Origin: [Clostridium] methylpentosum DSM 5476
GTDB taxonomy: Bacteria > Bacillota > Clostridia > Oscillospirales > Ruminococcaceae
Length of the DNA stretch: 64,000 nucleotides
Assembly (NCBI GenBank): GCA_000158655.1
Contig: EQ973344.1
Location: 1,260,211-1,324,210, forward strand
Direction of reading: 5' to 3'
The position numbers and the translations under genes were made by a program. Each line of letters begins with the position of its first letter. Positions within the stretch are counted from its first letter, which is position 1. Shown here one piece after another: positions 55,101-63,743 of the stretch. Below the pieces are notes generated by a model. It made no database searches. It saw only the letters and a program-made list of their open reading frames with translations, and had not been told where the DNA came from.

Positions 55101-57305
55101 AAACCCGACGCCGACCACTCGCTCGGCACTGTCAAGGTAAATGGCAAGTCGGTCGGTTCAGTCGACAGCTACACCTTTGAAAATATTCAGGGGGATGCGA
55201 CAATTGAAGCGACCTTTGACAAAAACATCGCGAAAAAGGCAGTTATCGTGACTGCATCCAACCAGCACAGCGCAACCTATTCAGGCGATAAAGCAGTTGA
55301 CGGCAACCCCGACACCCGTTGGGCCACGCAGGACAGTGTCACAAAAGAAGCTTGGCTTGAGCTCTCATTCGCTGAGCCGGTCACGGTTGACACCGCTTAC
55401 TTCTCCCAGCTCACAGGTGCGAACAACCGCACCAACGCCTACAACATCGAATACTGGGCGGACGGCGAATGGCAGGTTGGCTACACAGGCGGTTCCATCG
55501 GAGCCACCGCAACGGTTCGCTTTGAAGCATTTACCGCCGACCGCATCCGCTTCCACATCACCGACGGCTTCCGTCCGAGCTTCTGGGAGTTCCAGCTCTT
55601 CAACGAAAAACGCCCGAGCAAAACAGTCCAGGAAGTGGCAGAAGAGCTGACAATGGCCAATCCGGACAAGGGCGCGACAAAGATCACCATGCCAGCTGTC
55701 CCCGGAGGCTTTGCCATCGAACTGACAGCAACTTCCAACTTTAACGTCATCGACACCTTTGGCAACATCAACGCCCCGGCAGAGCCGACCGACGTTGATC
55801 TCACCTTCACAGTATCCAAGAACGGCGAATCGGCGAGCAAGACCCTCACTGTCACCGTACTGCCCAACTCGATCAAGGGCGACAACCTCTCCCCGACAGC
55901 GACAAACGTCACTGCCAGCAACTTCCACAGTGCCCCCTACAGCCCGGACAAGGCAACCGACGGCAACGCCAGCACCCGCTGGGCAACCAACGATTCGGTG
56001 ACCACCGCATGGCTGATGATGGAATTCGACGAACCGATCACCATCGGCAGCGCCTACATCAAAGAGATGAACAATGCAAACAACCACATCGACGGCTACA
56101 ACATCGAATACTGGGTAGAGGACGGCACAGCCTCTGACGGAGAAAACGGTCATTGGGAAATCGCCTACACCGGCGGCGCAGTGAATGGAGAGACCAATGT
56201 GAGCTTTGCCTCGGTGACCTCCAACAAGATCCGCCTCAACCTCACCAAGGCAAACCGTCCGAGCATCTATGAGTTCCAGGTTTACAGTGAGACCATCGTT
56301 CCACCGGTTGAAGTAGCTGACCGGACAATCCTCAACAAGGTCATTGAAAAAGCGACCGCCTTGAAGGATTCTGAGGAATTCGCCAATGCGATTTCGAGCG
56401 TGCAGGAGAGCTTCCTCGCAGCACTTGACGAGGCAATCCGTGTCGCCAACACCAACACCTCCACACCGGAGCAGGTGCAGAACGCATGGATCGCTCTGAT
56501 GACTGAGATCCACAAACTCGGCCTCCAGCAGGGCAACAAAGACCTGCTCAGAGAACACTATGAGCTCTACAGCCAGCTTGATCTCGACCTCTACATTGAC
56601 GACGACGCCAAGGCAAACTTTATCACCGCACTCGAAAACGCAGCGGCAATGCTCGAGAACAACGACGCTGTCCAGTCGGAAGTAGACGCAGTCGACAATG
56701 CACTTGTTGTAGCAGCAGACGCGCTCACCAAACGCGGCGACAAGACCACTCTCCAAGCCCTGGTGGATCAGTCCGCAGGTTTTGTGGAGGAGAACTACGC
56801 CAAGGGTTGGGCTGAATTCGCAGAAGCACTGGAAAAAGCGAACATCGTTCTCGACAACGCCAACGCAACACAGGACGATGTCAACGTTGCAGTTGACGAA
56901 CTGCTCACTGCAATGCTGAACCTCCGCTTCAAAGCGGACAAGACTCTGCTCAACAACGCAATCGCAGCAGCAGAGGCACTTGATCTGAGCGGATTCTCTG
57001 CAGAGAGCGTTGAAAAGTTCAACGCTTCCCTCGCAGCAGCCAAAGCGACAGCGGCGGACGACTCCCTCTCGGAAGAGGAGCAGAATGTCGTTGACAAAGC
57101 GCTCAGCGATCTCAACGAAGCAGTCAAAGGCTTGACCAATACAAACGGCACCTCCGCGAATCTGGAAATCAACGGCGATGGCAGTATCGTCAAGACAACC
57201 AGCGGAGCAAAGACCGGCGACAGCGCACCGCTCGCGCTCGCAGTTGCCACCCTGCTTCTCGCAGGAGCCGCCGTTTCGTTCGGCAAAAAGAGACGCAACA
57301 AATAG
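52149..57305 (+). CDS. wall-anchored GH29 alpha-L-fucosidase, multidomain
   Basis: A 1718-residue secreted enzyme predicted to release alpha-linked L-fucose. Signal peptide 1-28; GH29 barrel (about 40-355) with HFGMNTFTNKEWGNG, VTAKHHDGFCIWPS and VEWWMDGAKG, whose D217 is the likely nucleophile and whose WxDGA form fits the GH29-B group (alpha-1,3/4 linkages). Then come a discoidin-like F5/8C domain (358-488), a beta-sandwich, a Calx-beta-like domain (616-718), a short FIVAR helix pair, a carbohydrate-binding-like domain, an InlB-like repeat, two further F5/8C domains (about 1028-1155 and 1250-1380), FIVAR modules with EIHKLG (about 1390-1660) and a sorting tail with AKTGDS, hydrophobic helix and KKRRNK. 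A TATAAT lies at 52020-52025. The frame upstream to 51942 is not used. Confidence 0.92.
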   Translation: MMKSFLKKLLAAAVVAAMAAQAVSVSAAAVADDLSVQAPDPYGPLPNAMQLQYHQEELSAFCHFGMNTFTNKEWGNGQENPEWFNPTGFHPEEWVKQLQDAGFKRLIVTAKHHDGFCIWPSEYTEHDVASSPYKDGKGDILAEISKACTDLNMDMGCYLSPWDENAESYGYYDANGNPCSPEEDVLDYNEYYINQIKEITSNPIYGNNGRFVEWWMDGAKGTGADAQEYRMDDFLATIREGEPGVQIFGGGNSGGIHWIGNENGIAPDETWAQRGEYWSVPECDVSLISGWFWHPNYPAKSMEQMANIYFSSVGHGAPLLLNVPPNRDGRYDQAHASRIAEFGKAIEETFDEDLTQKDGVTATASAVRGNAAQFDASKTIDGKEDTYWTMDDGQLTGSVTVNLGKEQTFDVVSIEEYIELGQRISSFKVEYRSGNGEWKDFGSGKTISAKRLVRRSPVKADQVRVTITGSKAVPLLRTIGVYKAGAGFEVSSPFPNDLTLIDNPSFDKNGTWYDESGSFVNNTSMWCNAGASASFTFTGTQAWIIGTIDPNHGIMTVQIDDMDPVDVNTQSSPRKLQQILYTTPVLENGPHTVTMTCKTKALGLDAAYVLDNDGAGMFELEKANYSVNEGGTVDITINRVGGSKGEATLLISTPPGKAVQGQYYVDINETLTFADGETSKTVTVETIDNNVKTGSLNFFFELTAATNAIIGFTPRAEIIIIDDEMAQELQNAIAQADALIEAHYLPDSWATMLAAKAHAQNVLENSATMTETQINAATNGLLSAIQALVKRTNYTAEDPFMFPGRDDEAKLLEAEFFDMHPAVDDNKHVHVTNKAEASNGQEVNWFMSDDSISVPYRALAAGTYTVTMTYRSGRLNESTANAVTWSGDNIVPGNVKVFGESGATTYHTVSFDIEITKAGYSVLTIGSMQEGSVSEGPVIDKFEVAPKELELATYYINATAGEGGSIEPSGEVPVEQFSSKTFTIKPDADHSLGTVKVNGKSVGSVDSYTFENIQGDATIEATFDKNIAKKAVIVTASNQHSATYSGDKAVDGNPDTRWATQDSVTKEAWLELSFAEPVTVDTAYFSQLTGANNRTNAYNIEYWADGEWQVGYTGGSIGATATVRFEAFTADRIRFHITDGFRPSFWEFQLFNEKRPSKTVQEVAEELTMANPDKGATKITMPAVPGGFAIELTATSNFNVIDTFGNINAPAEPTDVDLTFTVSKNGESASKTLTVTVLPNSIKGDNLSPTATNVTASNFHSAPYSPDKATDGNASTRWATNDSVTTAWLMMEFDEPITIGSAYIKEMNNANNHIDGYNIEYWVEDGTASDGENGHWEIAYTGGAVNGETNVSFASVTSNKIRLNLTKANRPSIYEFQVYSETIVPPVEVADRTILNKVIEKATALKDSEEFANAISSVQESFLAALDEAIRVANTNTSTPEQVQNAWIALMTEIHKLGLQQGNKDLLREHYELYSQLDLDLYIDDDAKANFITALENAAAMLENNDAVQSEVDAVDNALVVAADALTKRGDKTTLQALVDQSAGFVEENYAKGWAEFAEALEKANIVLDNANATQDDVNVAVDELLTAMLNLRFKADKTLLNNAIAAAEALDLSGFSAESVEKFNASLAAAKATAADDSLSEEEQNVVDKALSDLNEAVKGLTNTNGTSANLEINGDGSIVKTTSGAKTGDSAPLALAVATLLLAGAAVSFGKKRRNK

Positions 57306-57381
57306 AAAAGATGGTTTTTTGGGAAAATCACAGTGCTGAACTTTGATCTTTCCTAAAAATTAAAGCCACTTCTCTGAAGCA

Positions 57382-57426
57382 AGCCCCCGGCTTCCCAGAT
57401 TTTTATGGGAAGCCGGGGGCTTTTTT
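57382..57426 (+). terminator. terminator of the GH29 gene
   Basis: A perfect 16-bp stem (57382-57397 with 57406-57421) with an eight-base loop, followed by TTTTTTG. Confidence 0.9.
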
Positions 57427-58411
57427 GTATTGCTGTAACGGGCTCTAGCTACCGTTCCATGTAAATTTCCGCTCTCTCTGATTCGGTCAATCGCTCGTCC
57501 TTACTCAGTGGGTGCCGCGGATTTAAATTGTTTATTTCCTCCAAGATATAATAGCGTATCACAGGCACCCCTACGGTGAAGGACTGTGCCGAGTCCTCTG
57601 TGTGGCTGCGACCGTGCGAATCTCTCCCAGCAATTGCTCCTCACTTTCCAAGATGCGCACAAGACAAAGATTTGGAGCAGGCATCTAAACGCCTTACCTG
57701 TAAGAGAAACCCAAAATTAATTTTTTAGGACACTCTGCAACTGCGAAAGCCGTTTCTGTCAAACCGTCCCCTTCTAAGGCAGCATTTTCATTGCCCTATA
57801 GAAGATTTCCCCACTTCAGAGCTGACCTTTGCCACAGAGATTTTTATCACCCTTTGATGATGCTGTTTTGACGATTGGGATCTGCACACCAAATCCTCTT
57901 TCTTACTCCCGTCCAGGACAAGCTGCATTGGCAGGTCTCGGCGCCAAACTCCCTACCCCCCATTGTGGAGAGAGAAGAAACGCTGGGTTTGCGCATACAG
58001 GCTAGTTAACGGAAGTAATGAATTTCTGGCTGTGTCGAGTCCTGCATTCTGCCCGCAGCACAGGGGACATTTCAAAATCCTGTTTACGGCTTTACCGCCC
58101 AACATGAACCGCCGATAGCAGGTCACCCTGCCCTCAAATCTGTCTCAATTCAGCTCTTTATTATACCCAATAAAAAATATGCTGTAAAGTAAAAAACAGA
58201 GAAAGCTACAAAAAATGCTCCTATCTGTAACAATTTATGTTTCTTCACGTTGTTGTTAGAAATTTATAAAAATTGTAAACTAGGAGATGAAAAAATTATT
58301 TTTTCAGAATCCCCCTCTCATCGCCTACCCCCAAAACGCATTGGCCTACACCATCACATCCTCTTCCTTGGAGTTTTTTAGGAATACTATCCAGAAATCT
58401 GAAAAAATAGA
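57427..58411 (+). other. about 1 kb without a recognisable gene
   Basis: No frame on either strand has a ribosome site together with family resemblance. The last 250 bases before the next promoter are AT-rich. Nothing repeat-like was recognised by eye. Confidence 0.5.
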
Positions 58412-58440
58412 TTGAAAAACAAGTGACAATAGAATATAAT
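58412..58440 (+). promoter_or_regulatory. promoter of the triple-esterase gene
   Basis: TTGAAA (58412-58417) and TATAAT (58435-58440) are 17 bases apart. The predicted leader is about 83 bases, ending in a gaagggag ribosome site. Confidence 0.8.
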
Positions 58441-58529
58441 AATTGTGTCATCATCCAATTTCACTAGAAATCGGGGCGAAAGGGGGACCGTTTTTAATCA
58501 AACAACAACTTTGAAGGGAGAAAAGAAAG

Positions 58530-61500
58530 ATGAAAACCAAAAAGATCCTTTGTCTGCTGCTGACGCTCGCAATGGTTCTGTCAGTATCGTTCCAAACGAT
58601 GACATCGGTGTTCGCCGCCAGCCAGGTCGGCAGTGAACAGACCAGTCTGGATGGCAGAATCAGCGTAAAAGACAGCAAGCTAATCGTGCCAGGGGGCAGC
58701 GCGGTCACCTATCACACCAAAGAGAGCTTCAGCGGAGACTATTCCATTGAAATGAGAGCAGCTGTCAACTATCAGGCGGTTGGCCTGCTGTTTGGCGCGG
58801 GCAACCCGAATCCCCCGCTGTGGATTCTCGCGCTCGTAGAGCCCTACGGCCTGTGGGCGCACATGCCGGGCAACTGGACCCAGGTCGACAAAGTCCCTGT
58901 GTCCGATGTGCAGCAGGGCGCGTTTGTCACTATGAAGACCGACATCGTGGGCAACAACGTGACCACCTCGATCAACGGCAAACAGGTTGCGTCCCACACC
59001 CTGCCGGAAGGCAGCACCTCCGGTCCGCTCGGTCTACGATTTGACACCACCGAGTCGGGTGAGATCGATTATATCCGTGTCTCCCAAAACGGCAGCGTCA
59101 TCTGGGAGGACGATTTTGACCGCCTTGACGGAACAAAATGGGATTTCCCAGTTTCCGTCAAGCAGACCAGCACCGACGGAAGAGTCAGCGTGGAGGACAG
59201 CAAGCTGATTGTCCCGGGTGCAGGCGCAGTTACCTATCAGACAAAAAAGAGCTTTAGCGGAGATTATTCAATCGAGATGAAAGTAGCGGTCAACCATCAG
59301 GCAGTCGGGCTGCTGTTTGGTTCGGGCGTTCCCAATCCCCCGCTGTGGATTCTCGCGCTCGTGGAACCCTACGGCCTGTGGGCACACATGCCGGGCAACT
59401 GGACGCAGATTGACAAGGTGGCCTCTCCAGATGTCCAGCAGGGAAAAATGGTGACTATGAAGGTCGACATCGTGGGCAACAACGTGACCACCTCGATCAA
59501 CGGCAAACAGGTTGCATCTCACACCCTGCCGGTGGGCAGCACCTCAGGGCCGCTCGGCCTGCGGTTTGCCGAAACCGAATCAGCCGAAATCGACTACATT
59601 CGGGTGATCCAGGACGGCAGCGTGATCTGGGAGGACGATTTCAACACTCTCGACGGCACCAAATGGAACTTCCCCACTTCGATCGAATCCTCCATGGAGC
59701 CGATCTGGCAAGGGGATGTCGCCTATGACGAAACCGTCTGGCCGATTGCAAATCAAGACGGCTCGATTGACGACATCGGTCTGCTCTACCACGCAGACCA
59801 GATCCTCTCGGTGCAGAACAACGCCCGCACCACCGTCTATGAAGAGGGCAAAGACTACACCCTCGTGGACGGCAAGCTCCGCATCCCGCAGGGATCTTCT
59901 ATCCCCGTCATGAGCTATGCGGCGTACCATCCCTCTACCGGCAACTTCCCCGACGGTCAGGGCGGCTTTGTCTACTGGCCGGGAGAAACCGCCGACATCA
60001 TCAACCGCCAGCTCGTCATCACCTACCGCCATTCCGACAGCTGGGCGTTTGACATCCCTGCGGACAAGTCCTCCCAGCTCCCCAAGACAACCGAAAAACT
60101 CGAGCGGGGACAAAATCTCAACATCGTCTATTACGGCGACAGCATCACCGAGGGCTACAACGCCTCCGGCTTCCTCGGGACCTCCCCCTTCCTGCCCATT
60201 TGGAGCACTCTGGTCACCAACTCGCTCCAGGCGGCCTATCCCCGCGCCACCATCAGCGGTGTGAACACCGCTCTGGCCGGCCAGACGACGGTGTGGGGCA
60301 TCAACGAGTTCCAGACCCGCGTCAACGCCCACAATCCTGACCTCGTGGTCATCGCATTTGGGATGAACGACGCGGGCGGCGGAATCAACGCCCAGCAGTT
60401 TGTGGACAACACCAAACGGATGATGGACATGGCGCGGGCGAAAAACCCTGACTGTGAATTTGTGCTCGTCGCCACCACCATGCCGAACCCCACTGCACCC
60501 GGTTTTGCGGGCTGCCATGCGGACTATGCCCCGGCGATGGCCGCCCAGCTCGAAGGAGAGGGTGTCGCAGTCGCGGACATGACCTCGATGCACAAGAACC
60601 TCATGACCAAAAAAGACTTCGCGGACATGACGGGCAACAATGTCAACCATCCGAATGACTACCTCGTGCGCGTCTACGCCCAGACCGTTCTTCAGACGAT
60701 CACCGGCGGCGCCACCCAGACTGAACTGACCTACAAGGACCTCCCGTATGTGGATGGCAGCACCCTCAGCGCACAGACGCTTGATATCCAGCTCCCGTCC
60801 AACGGACAGGCCCCCTATCCGGTCGTTGTCTACATTCACGGCGGCGCGTGGGTCATCGGTGACAAGACCGACTCAGAAACCCGCATCGCACTCAACTCCG
60901 CGCTCGACCAGGGTTACGCAGTGGTCAGCATCAACTACCGCCTGGCGCAGAACGCCAAGTGGCCGGCGCAGATCTATGACTGCAAGGCTGCGATTCGCTT
61001 CCTGCGCGCCAATGCGGACAAATATGGCCTCAACCCGGATCAGATCGCAGTGTGGGGCGCCTCCGCAGGCGGACATCTCGCCCAGTTCATGGGCGTGACC
61101 AACGGCATGGACCGGTTTGAAGATCTCTCCATGGGCAACGCCGATTACTCGAGTGATGTCCAGGCAGTTATCTCCAACTACGGCATCTCCGACCTCACCA
61201 AATGGGATATGCCCGAGTGGCTCAACGGAATCACCACCACAGGAAAGGACCCGATCACAACGCTGCTCGGCGACAACTACACTACTGAACAGGCGCTCGA
61301 CGCGAGCCCGATCACCCATGTTTCGGAAAACACCGTTCCCATGTTCATTGCACACGGGATGAATGACACCCTTGTCAATCCGGATGAGAGCACAGTGTTT
61401 GCCGAAAAGCTCATCGAAGTAATTGGGGATGAAAAGGTCGACACCTTCTTCCCGGCAGTCGCCCAGCACGCGGATGAGGCGTTCTGGAACAGCGCGGATG

Positions 61501-63626
61501 TCATCAAGCTCGATCTCAATTTCCTTCAGAAGAGATTCCGCCCCACTGAAAACCTCGACTCCCCCGAAAACAAACGCCCCGACAGCTGGACGGTTGATCT
61601 TTCGGGCTACCCGAACAAGGACCTCGGCGTCTCCTACGCCAACGATTCCGCAACCCAGAAGCTTCACATTGTAATGCCTGAGAATGCTCAGGGGCCGACC
61701 CCGCTGATCATCTTTGTGCACGGCGGAGGATTTGCAGGCGGCAACTCGTCCGGCAGCTCGGTGCTCTACACCGCGGGCGGCGCGCTGCAAGCGGTTGACA
61801 AGGGCTACGCAGTCGCCATGGTGGACTACCGCTGCTCGCCTGAGGCCAATTTCCCCAAACCGATTTACGACGTCAAAGCGGCGATCCGCTACCTGCGCGC
61901 CAATGCGGAAAAATACAACCTCGACCCCAACAACTTCGCCATCTGGGGCGAATCGGCAGGCGGCCTGATCGTCGACTTTGTGGGAACAACCAACAACAAT
62001 CCCGCCTACGAGGACCTCTCGATGGGCAATCCTGATGTCTCAAGTGCGGTGCAGGCGGTTGTCTCGTGGTATGCGATCACCGACATGACCACCCAGCGCA
62101 ACGCGCAGTACTGCCCGGCCTGGCTCGGCTTCCCGCAGTCGCAGAACATCGAGGTTGCAAAGGACGCAAGCCCGATCAACCATGTGACTGCCGACGCGCC
62201 GGCGTTCTATCTCCAACACGGCATGGCGGACAATGAGGTGGAGTATCAGGACAGCGTCCGCCTCTATGAATCCCTCAAAGCGGCGACTGGAAACGAAAAT
62301 ACCAAACTCGACCTCTTCCCCGGCATCACTCACGCGGTGAAGAAATTCCTCAGTGAGAGCAATTGCTCCAAGATCATCAACTGGCTCGACGGCGTGCTGG
62401 TCAACGAAGCCCCCGACAAGACCGCCCTGAGCGAAGCAGTGAAGGCTGCCCGCGTGCTCAACGCCGCAGACTACCTCCCGGATGGCTGGGCGGACTTCCA
62501 AAACGCCATCACCGAAGCACAGAAGGTTCTCGACAACCCGAATGCCACCGCAGAGCAGATTCAGCAAGCCGTAAATGCCCTTGAAGCGGCAACTGCCAGC
62601 CTCAAACACAAAGCGGATAAAACCCCGCTGATCGACGCGCTTGCACAGGTGGGCGAGGTAGACCTCTCCCTCTACACTGAATCGAGCGCAGCGGCCTTCC
62701 GCCAGGCGCTCGAGGCAGTGAACGCCCTCAACACAGACCCGTCCCTTTCGAGTGAAGACAATCAGCGCATTCTCGACGCAGCAGACGCCCTGCTCAAGGC
62801 ATTTGCCAACCTCGACCCCAAAGAGCCCCAGCCGCCGGTCGACGCGAACAAGGTTATTCTCAAGGCGGTTCTCGACTACGCCAACGGGGTGAAGGGTACG
62901 CCGGAATACGACGCTGTCATTGAGAGCGTCCAGAAGAGCTTTGACGCTGCACTGGAAAACGCGCAGACAGTGTATGATAACCCCGACGCCACACAGGATC
63001 AAATCGATTCGGCGTGGCAGGCGATGATGACCGAGATTCACAAGCTCGGCTTTGTACGCGGCGACAAGACCGCGCTGCAACAGCTCATCGCTGCGTCGGA
63101 AGAATTTTCCGCCAATATCGACCGTTTCACTCCGGCAACAGCTGCACCGTTCACCCAGGCGCTCGCAGACGCCAAAGCGGTGGCTGCGGATGGCGACGCG
63201 ATGCAGCAAGATGTGTCCAAGGCAGAGGACAGCCTGCTCACTGCCATGATGAACCTGCGCTACAAGGCGGATAAATCCATCCTTGAGGCAGTACTCGCAC
63301 AGGCATCCGGCATCGACACCTCGCTCTACACCGCGGAAACCGCAGCCTCTTTCCTGGCTGCCCAAGCTGAGGCTACTAAAGTCCTTGACGACGAGCAGGC
63401 GGATCAACAGACCGTTAACGCGGCAGCTGACAAACTGCAAAAGGCAATTGACGCCCTCGCACCCGCTGCGGCTCAAACAGAATCCTCTCTGGTTCAGGGA
63501 GATCCAACGGCAACCACAGCTGGAAGCACTCCCAAAACAGGAGATTCCTTCCCGGCAGCTGGTGCAGCCGCTGTCCTGCTCCTCGGAGCAGCCTGCCTGC
63601 TGTTTAAACGCAGCCGAAGAGGATAA
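58530..63626 (+). CDS. wall-anchored multi-catalytic carbohydrate esterase
   Basis: A 1698-residue secreted protein. Signal peptide 1-30; two nearly identical 175-residue beta-sandwich repeats (38-212, 213-387) resembling LamG/DUF1080-like domains; a beta domain (about 390-520); an SGNH/GDSL esterase (nucleophile S538 in VYYGDSITEG; FGMNDAGGG; the final block reads NVNHPND, so the usual Asp of DxxH is Asn); an alpha/beta-hydrolase (about 740-1015; HGGAW oxyanion loop, S845 in GASAGG, GMNDTLV); a second one (about 1030-1290; HGGGF, S1142 in GESAGG, GMADNEVE and GITHAVK); FIVAR modules with EIHKLGF (about 1295-1650); tail TPKTGDS, hydrophobic helix, KRSRRG. Likely removes acetyl or other acyl groups from complex glycans. 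Three nucleophiles in one chain is unusual. Confidence 0.9.
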   Translation: MKTKKILCLLLTLAMVLSVSFQTMTSVFAASQVGSEQTSLDGRISVKDSKLIVPGGSAVTYHTKESFSGDYSIEMRAAVNYQAVGLLFGAGNPNPPLWILALVEPYGLWAHMPGNWTQVDKVPVSDVQQGAFVTMKTDIVGNNVTTSINGKQVASHTLPEGSTSGPLGLRFDTTESGEIDYIRVSQNGSVIWEDDFDRLDGTKWDFPVSVKQTSTDGRVSVEDSKLIVPGAGAVTYQTKKSFSGDYSIEMKVAVNHQAVGLLFGSGVPNPPLWILALVEPYGLWAHMPGNWTQIDKVASPDVQQGKMVTMKVDIVGNNVTTSINGKQVASHTLPVGSTSGPLGLRFAETESAEIDYIRVIQDGSVIWEDDFNTLDGTKWNFPTSIESSMEPIWQGDVAYDETVWPIANQDGSIDDIGLLYHADQILSVQNNARTTVYEEGKDYTLVDGKLRIPQGSSIPVMSYAAYHPSTGNFPDGQGGFVYWPGETADIINRQLVITYRHSDSWAFDIPADKSSQLPKTTEKLERGQNLNIVYYGDSITEGYNASGFLGTSPFLPIWSTLVTNSLQAAYPRATISGVNTALAGQTTVWGINEFQTRVNAHNPDLVVIAFGMNDAGGGINAQQFVDNTKRMMDMARAKNPDCEFVLVATTMPNPTAPGFAGCHADYAPAMAAQLEGEGVAVADMTSMHKNLMTKKDFADMTGNNVNHPNDYLVRVYAQTVLQTITGGATQTELTYKDLPYVDGSTLSAQTLDIQLPSNGQAPYPVVVYIHGGAWVIGDKTDSETRIALNSALDQGYAVVSINYRLAQNAKWPAQIYDCKAAIRFLRANADKYGLNPDQIAVWGASAGGHLAQFMGVTNGMDRFEDLSMGNADYSSDVQAVISNYGISDLTKWDMPEWLNGITTTGKDPITTLLGDNYTTEQALDASPITHVSENTVPMFIAHGMNDTLVNPDESTVFAEKLIEVIGDEKVDTFFPAVAQHADEAFWNSADVIKLDLNFLQKRFRPTENLDSPENKRPDSWTVDLSGYPNKDLGVSYANDSATQKLHIVMPENAQGPTPLIIFVHGGGFAGGNSSGSSVLYTAGGALQAVDKGYAVAMVDYRCSPEANFPKPIYDVKAAIRYLRANAEKYNLDPNNFAIWGESAGGLIVDFVGTTNNNPAYEDLSMGNPDVSSAVQAVVSWYAITDMTTQRNAQYCPAWLGFPQSQNIEVAKDASPINHVTADAPAFYLQHGMADNEVEYQDSVRLYESLKAATGNENTKLDLFPGITHAVKKFLSESNCSKIINWLDGVLVNEAPDKTALSEAVKAARVLNAADYLPDGWADFQNAITEAQKVLDNPNATAEQIQQAVNALEAATASLKHKADKTPLIDALAQVGEVDLSLYTESSAAAFRQALEAVNALNTDPSLSSEDNQRILDAADALLKAFANLDPKEPQPPVDANKVILKAVLDYANGVKGTPEYDAVIESVQKSFDAALENAQTVYDNPDATQDQIDSAWQAMMTEIHKLGFVRGDKTALQQLIAASEEFSANIDRFTPATAAPFTQALADAKAVAADGDAMQQDVSKAEDSLLTAMMNLRYKADKSILEAVLAQASGIDTSLYTAETAASFLAAQAEATKVLDDEQADQQTVNAAADKLQKAIDALAPAAAQTESSLVQGDPTATTAGSTPKTGDSFPAAGAAAVLLLGAACLLFKRSRRG
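58641..59690 (+). repeat. tandem duplication of a 525-base coding unit
   Basis: Units 58641-59165 and 59166-59690 encode two copies of the same domain. Long stretches are identical in DNA, for example around GGCAACAACGTGACCACC, so the duplication is recent or kept homogeneous. Confidence 0.9.
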
Positions 63627-63665
63627 ACACTGATTTTCTAATCAAAACCACCAGTAGAATGAAGT

Positions 63666-63716
63666 TGTAAGATAAAGGTAGACACATGGAAAACCACCAT
63701 GATGTCTACCTTTTCT
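63666..63716 (+). terminator. hairpin at the presumed left end of the IS3-family element
   Basis: AAGGTAGACA (63675-63684) pairs with TGTCTACCTT (63703-63712), with inner ATGG/CCAT, followed by TTC. It starts inside TGTAAGATAAAGGTAGACA (63666-63684), a likely terminal repeat beginning with TG. It could end the esterase message and also shield the transposase from outside transcription. Confidence 0.6.
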
Positions 63717-63743
63717 TATGCTAAAATATAGTTGGAGGTGGAA

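Noticed and set aside
59580..60839. Long minus-strand frames within the esterase gene
   Set aside because: Antisense shadows; low-complexity composition and no start signals.
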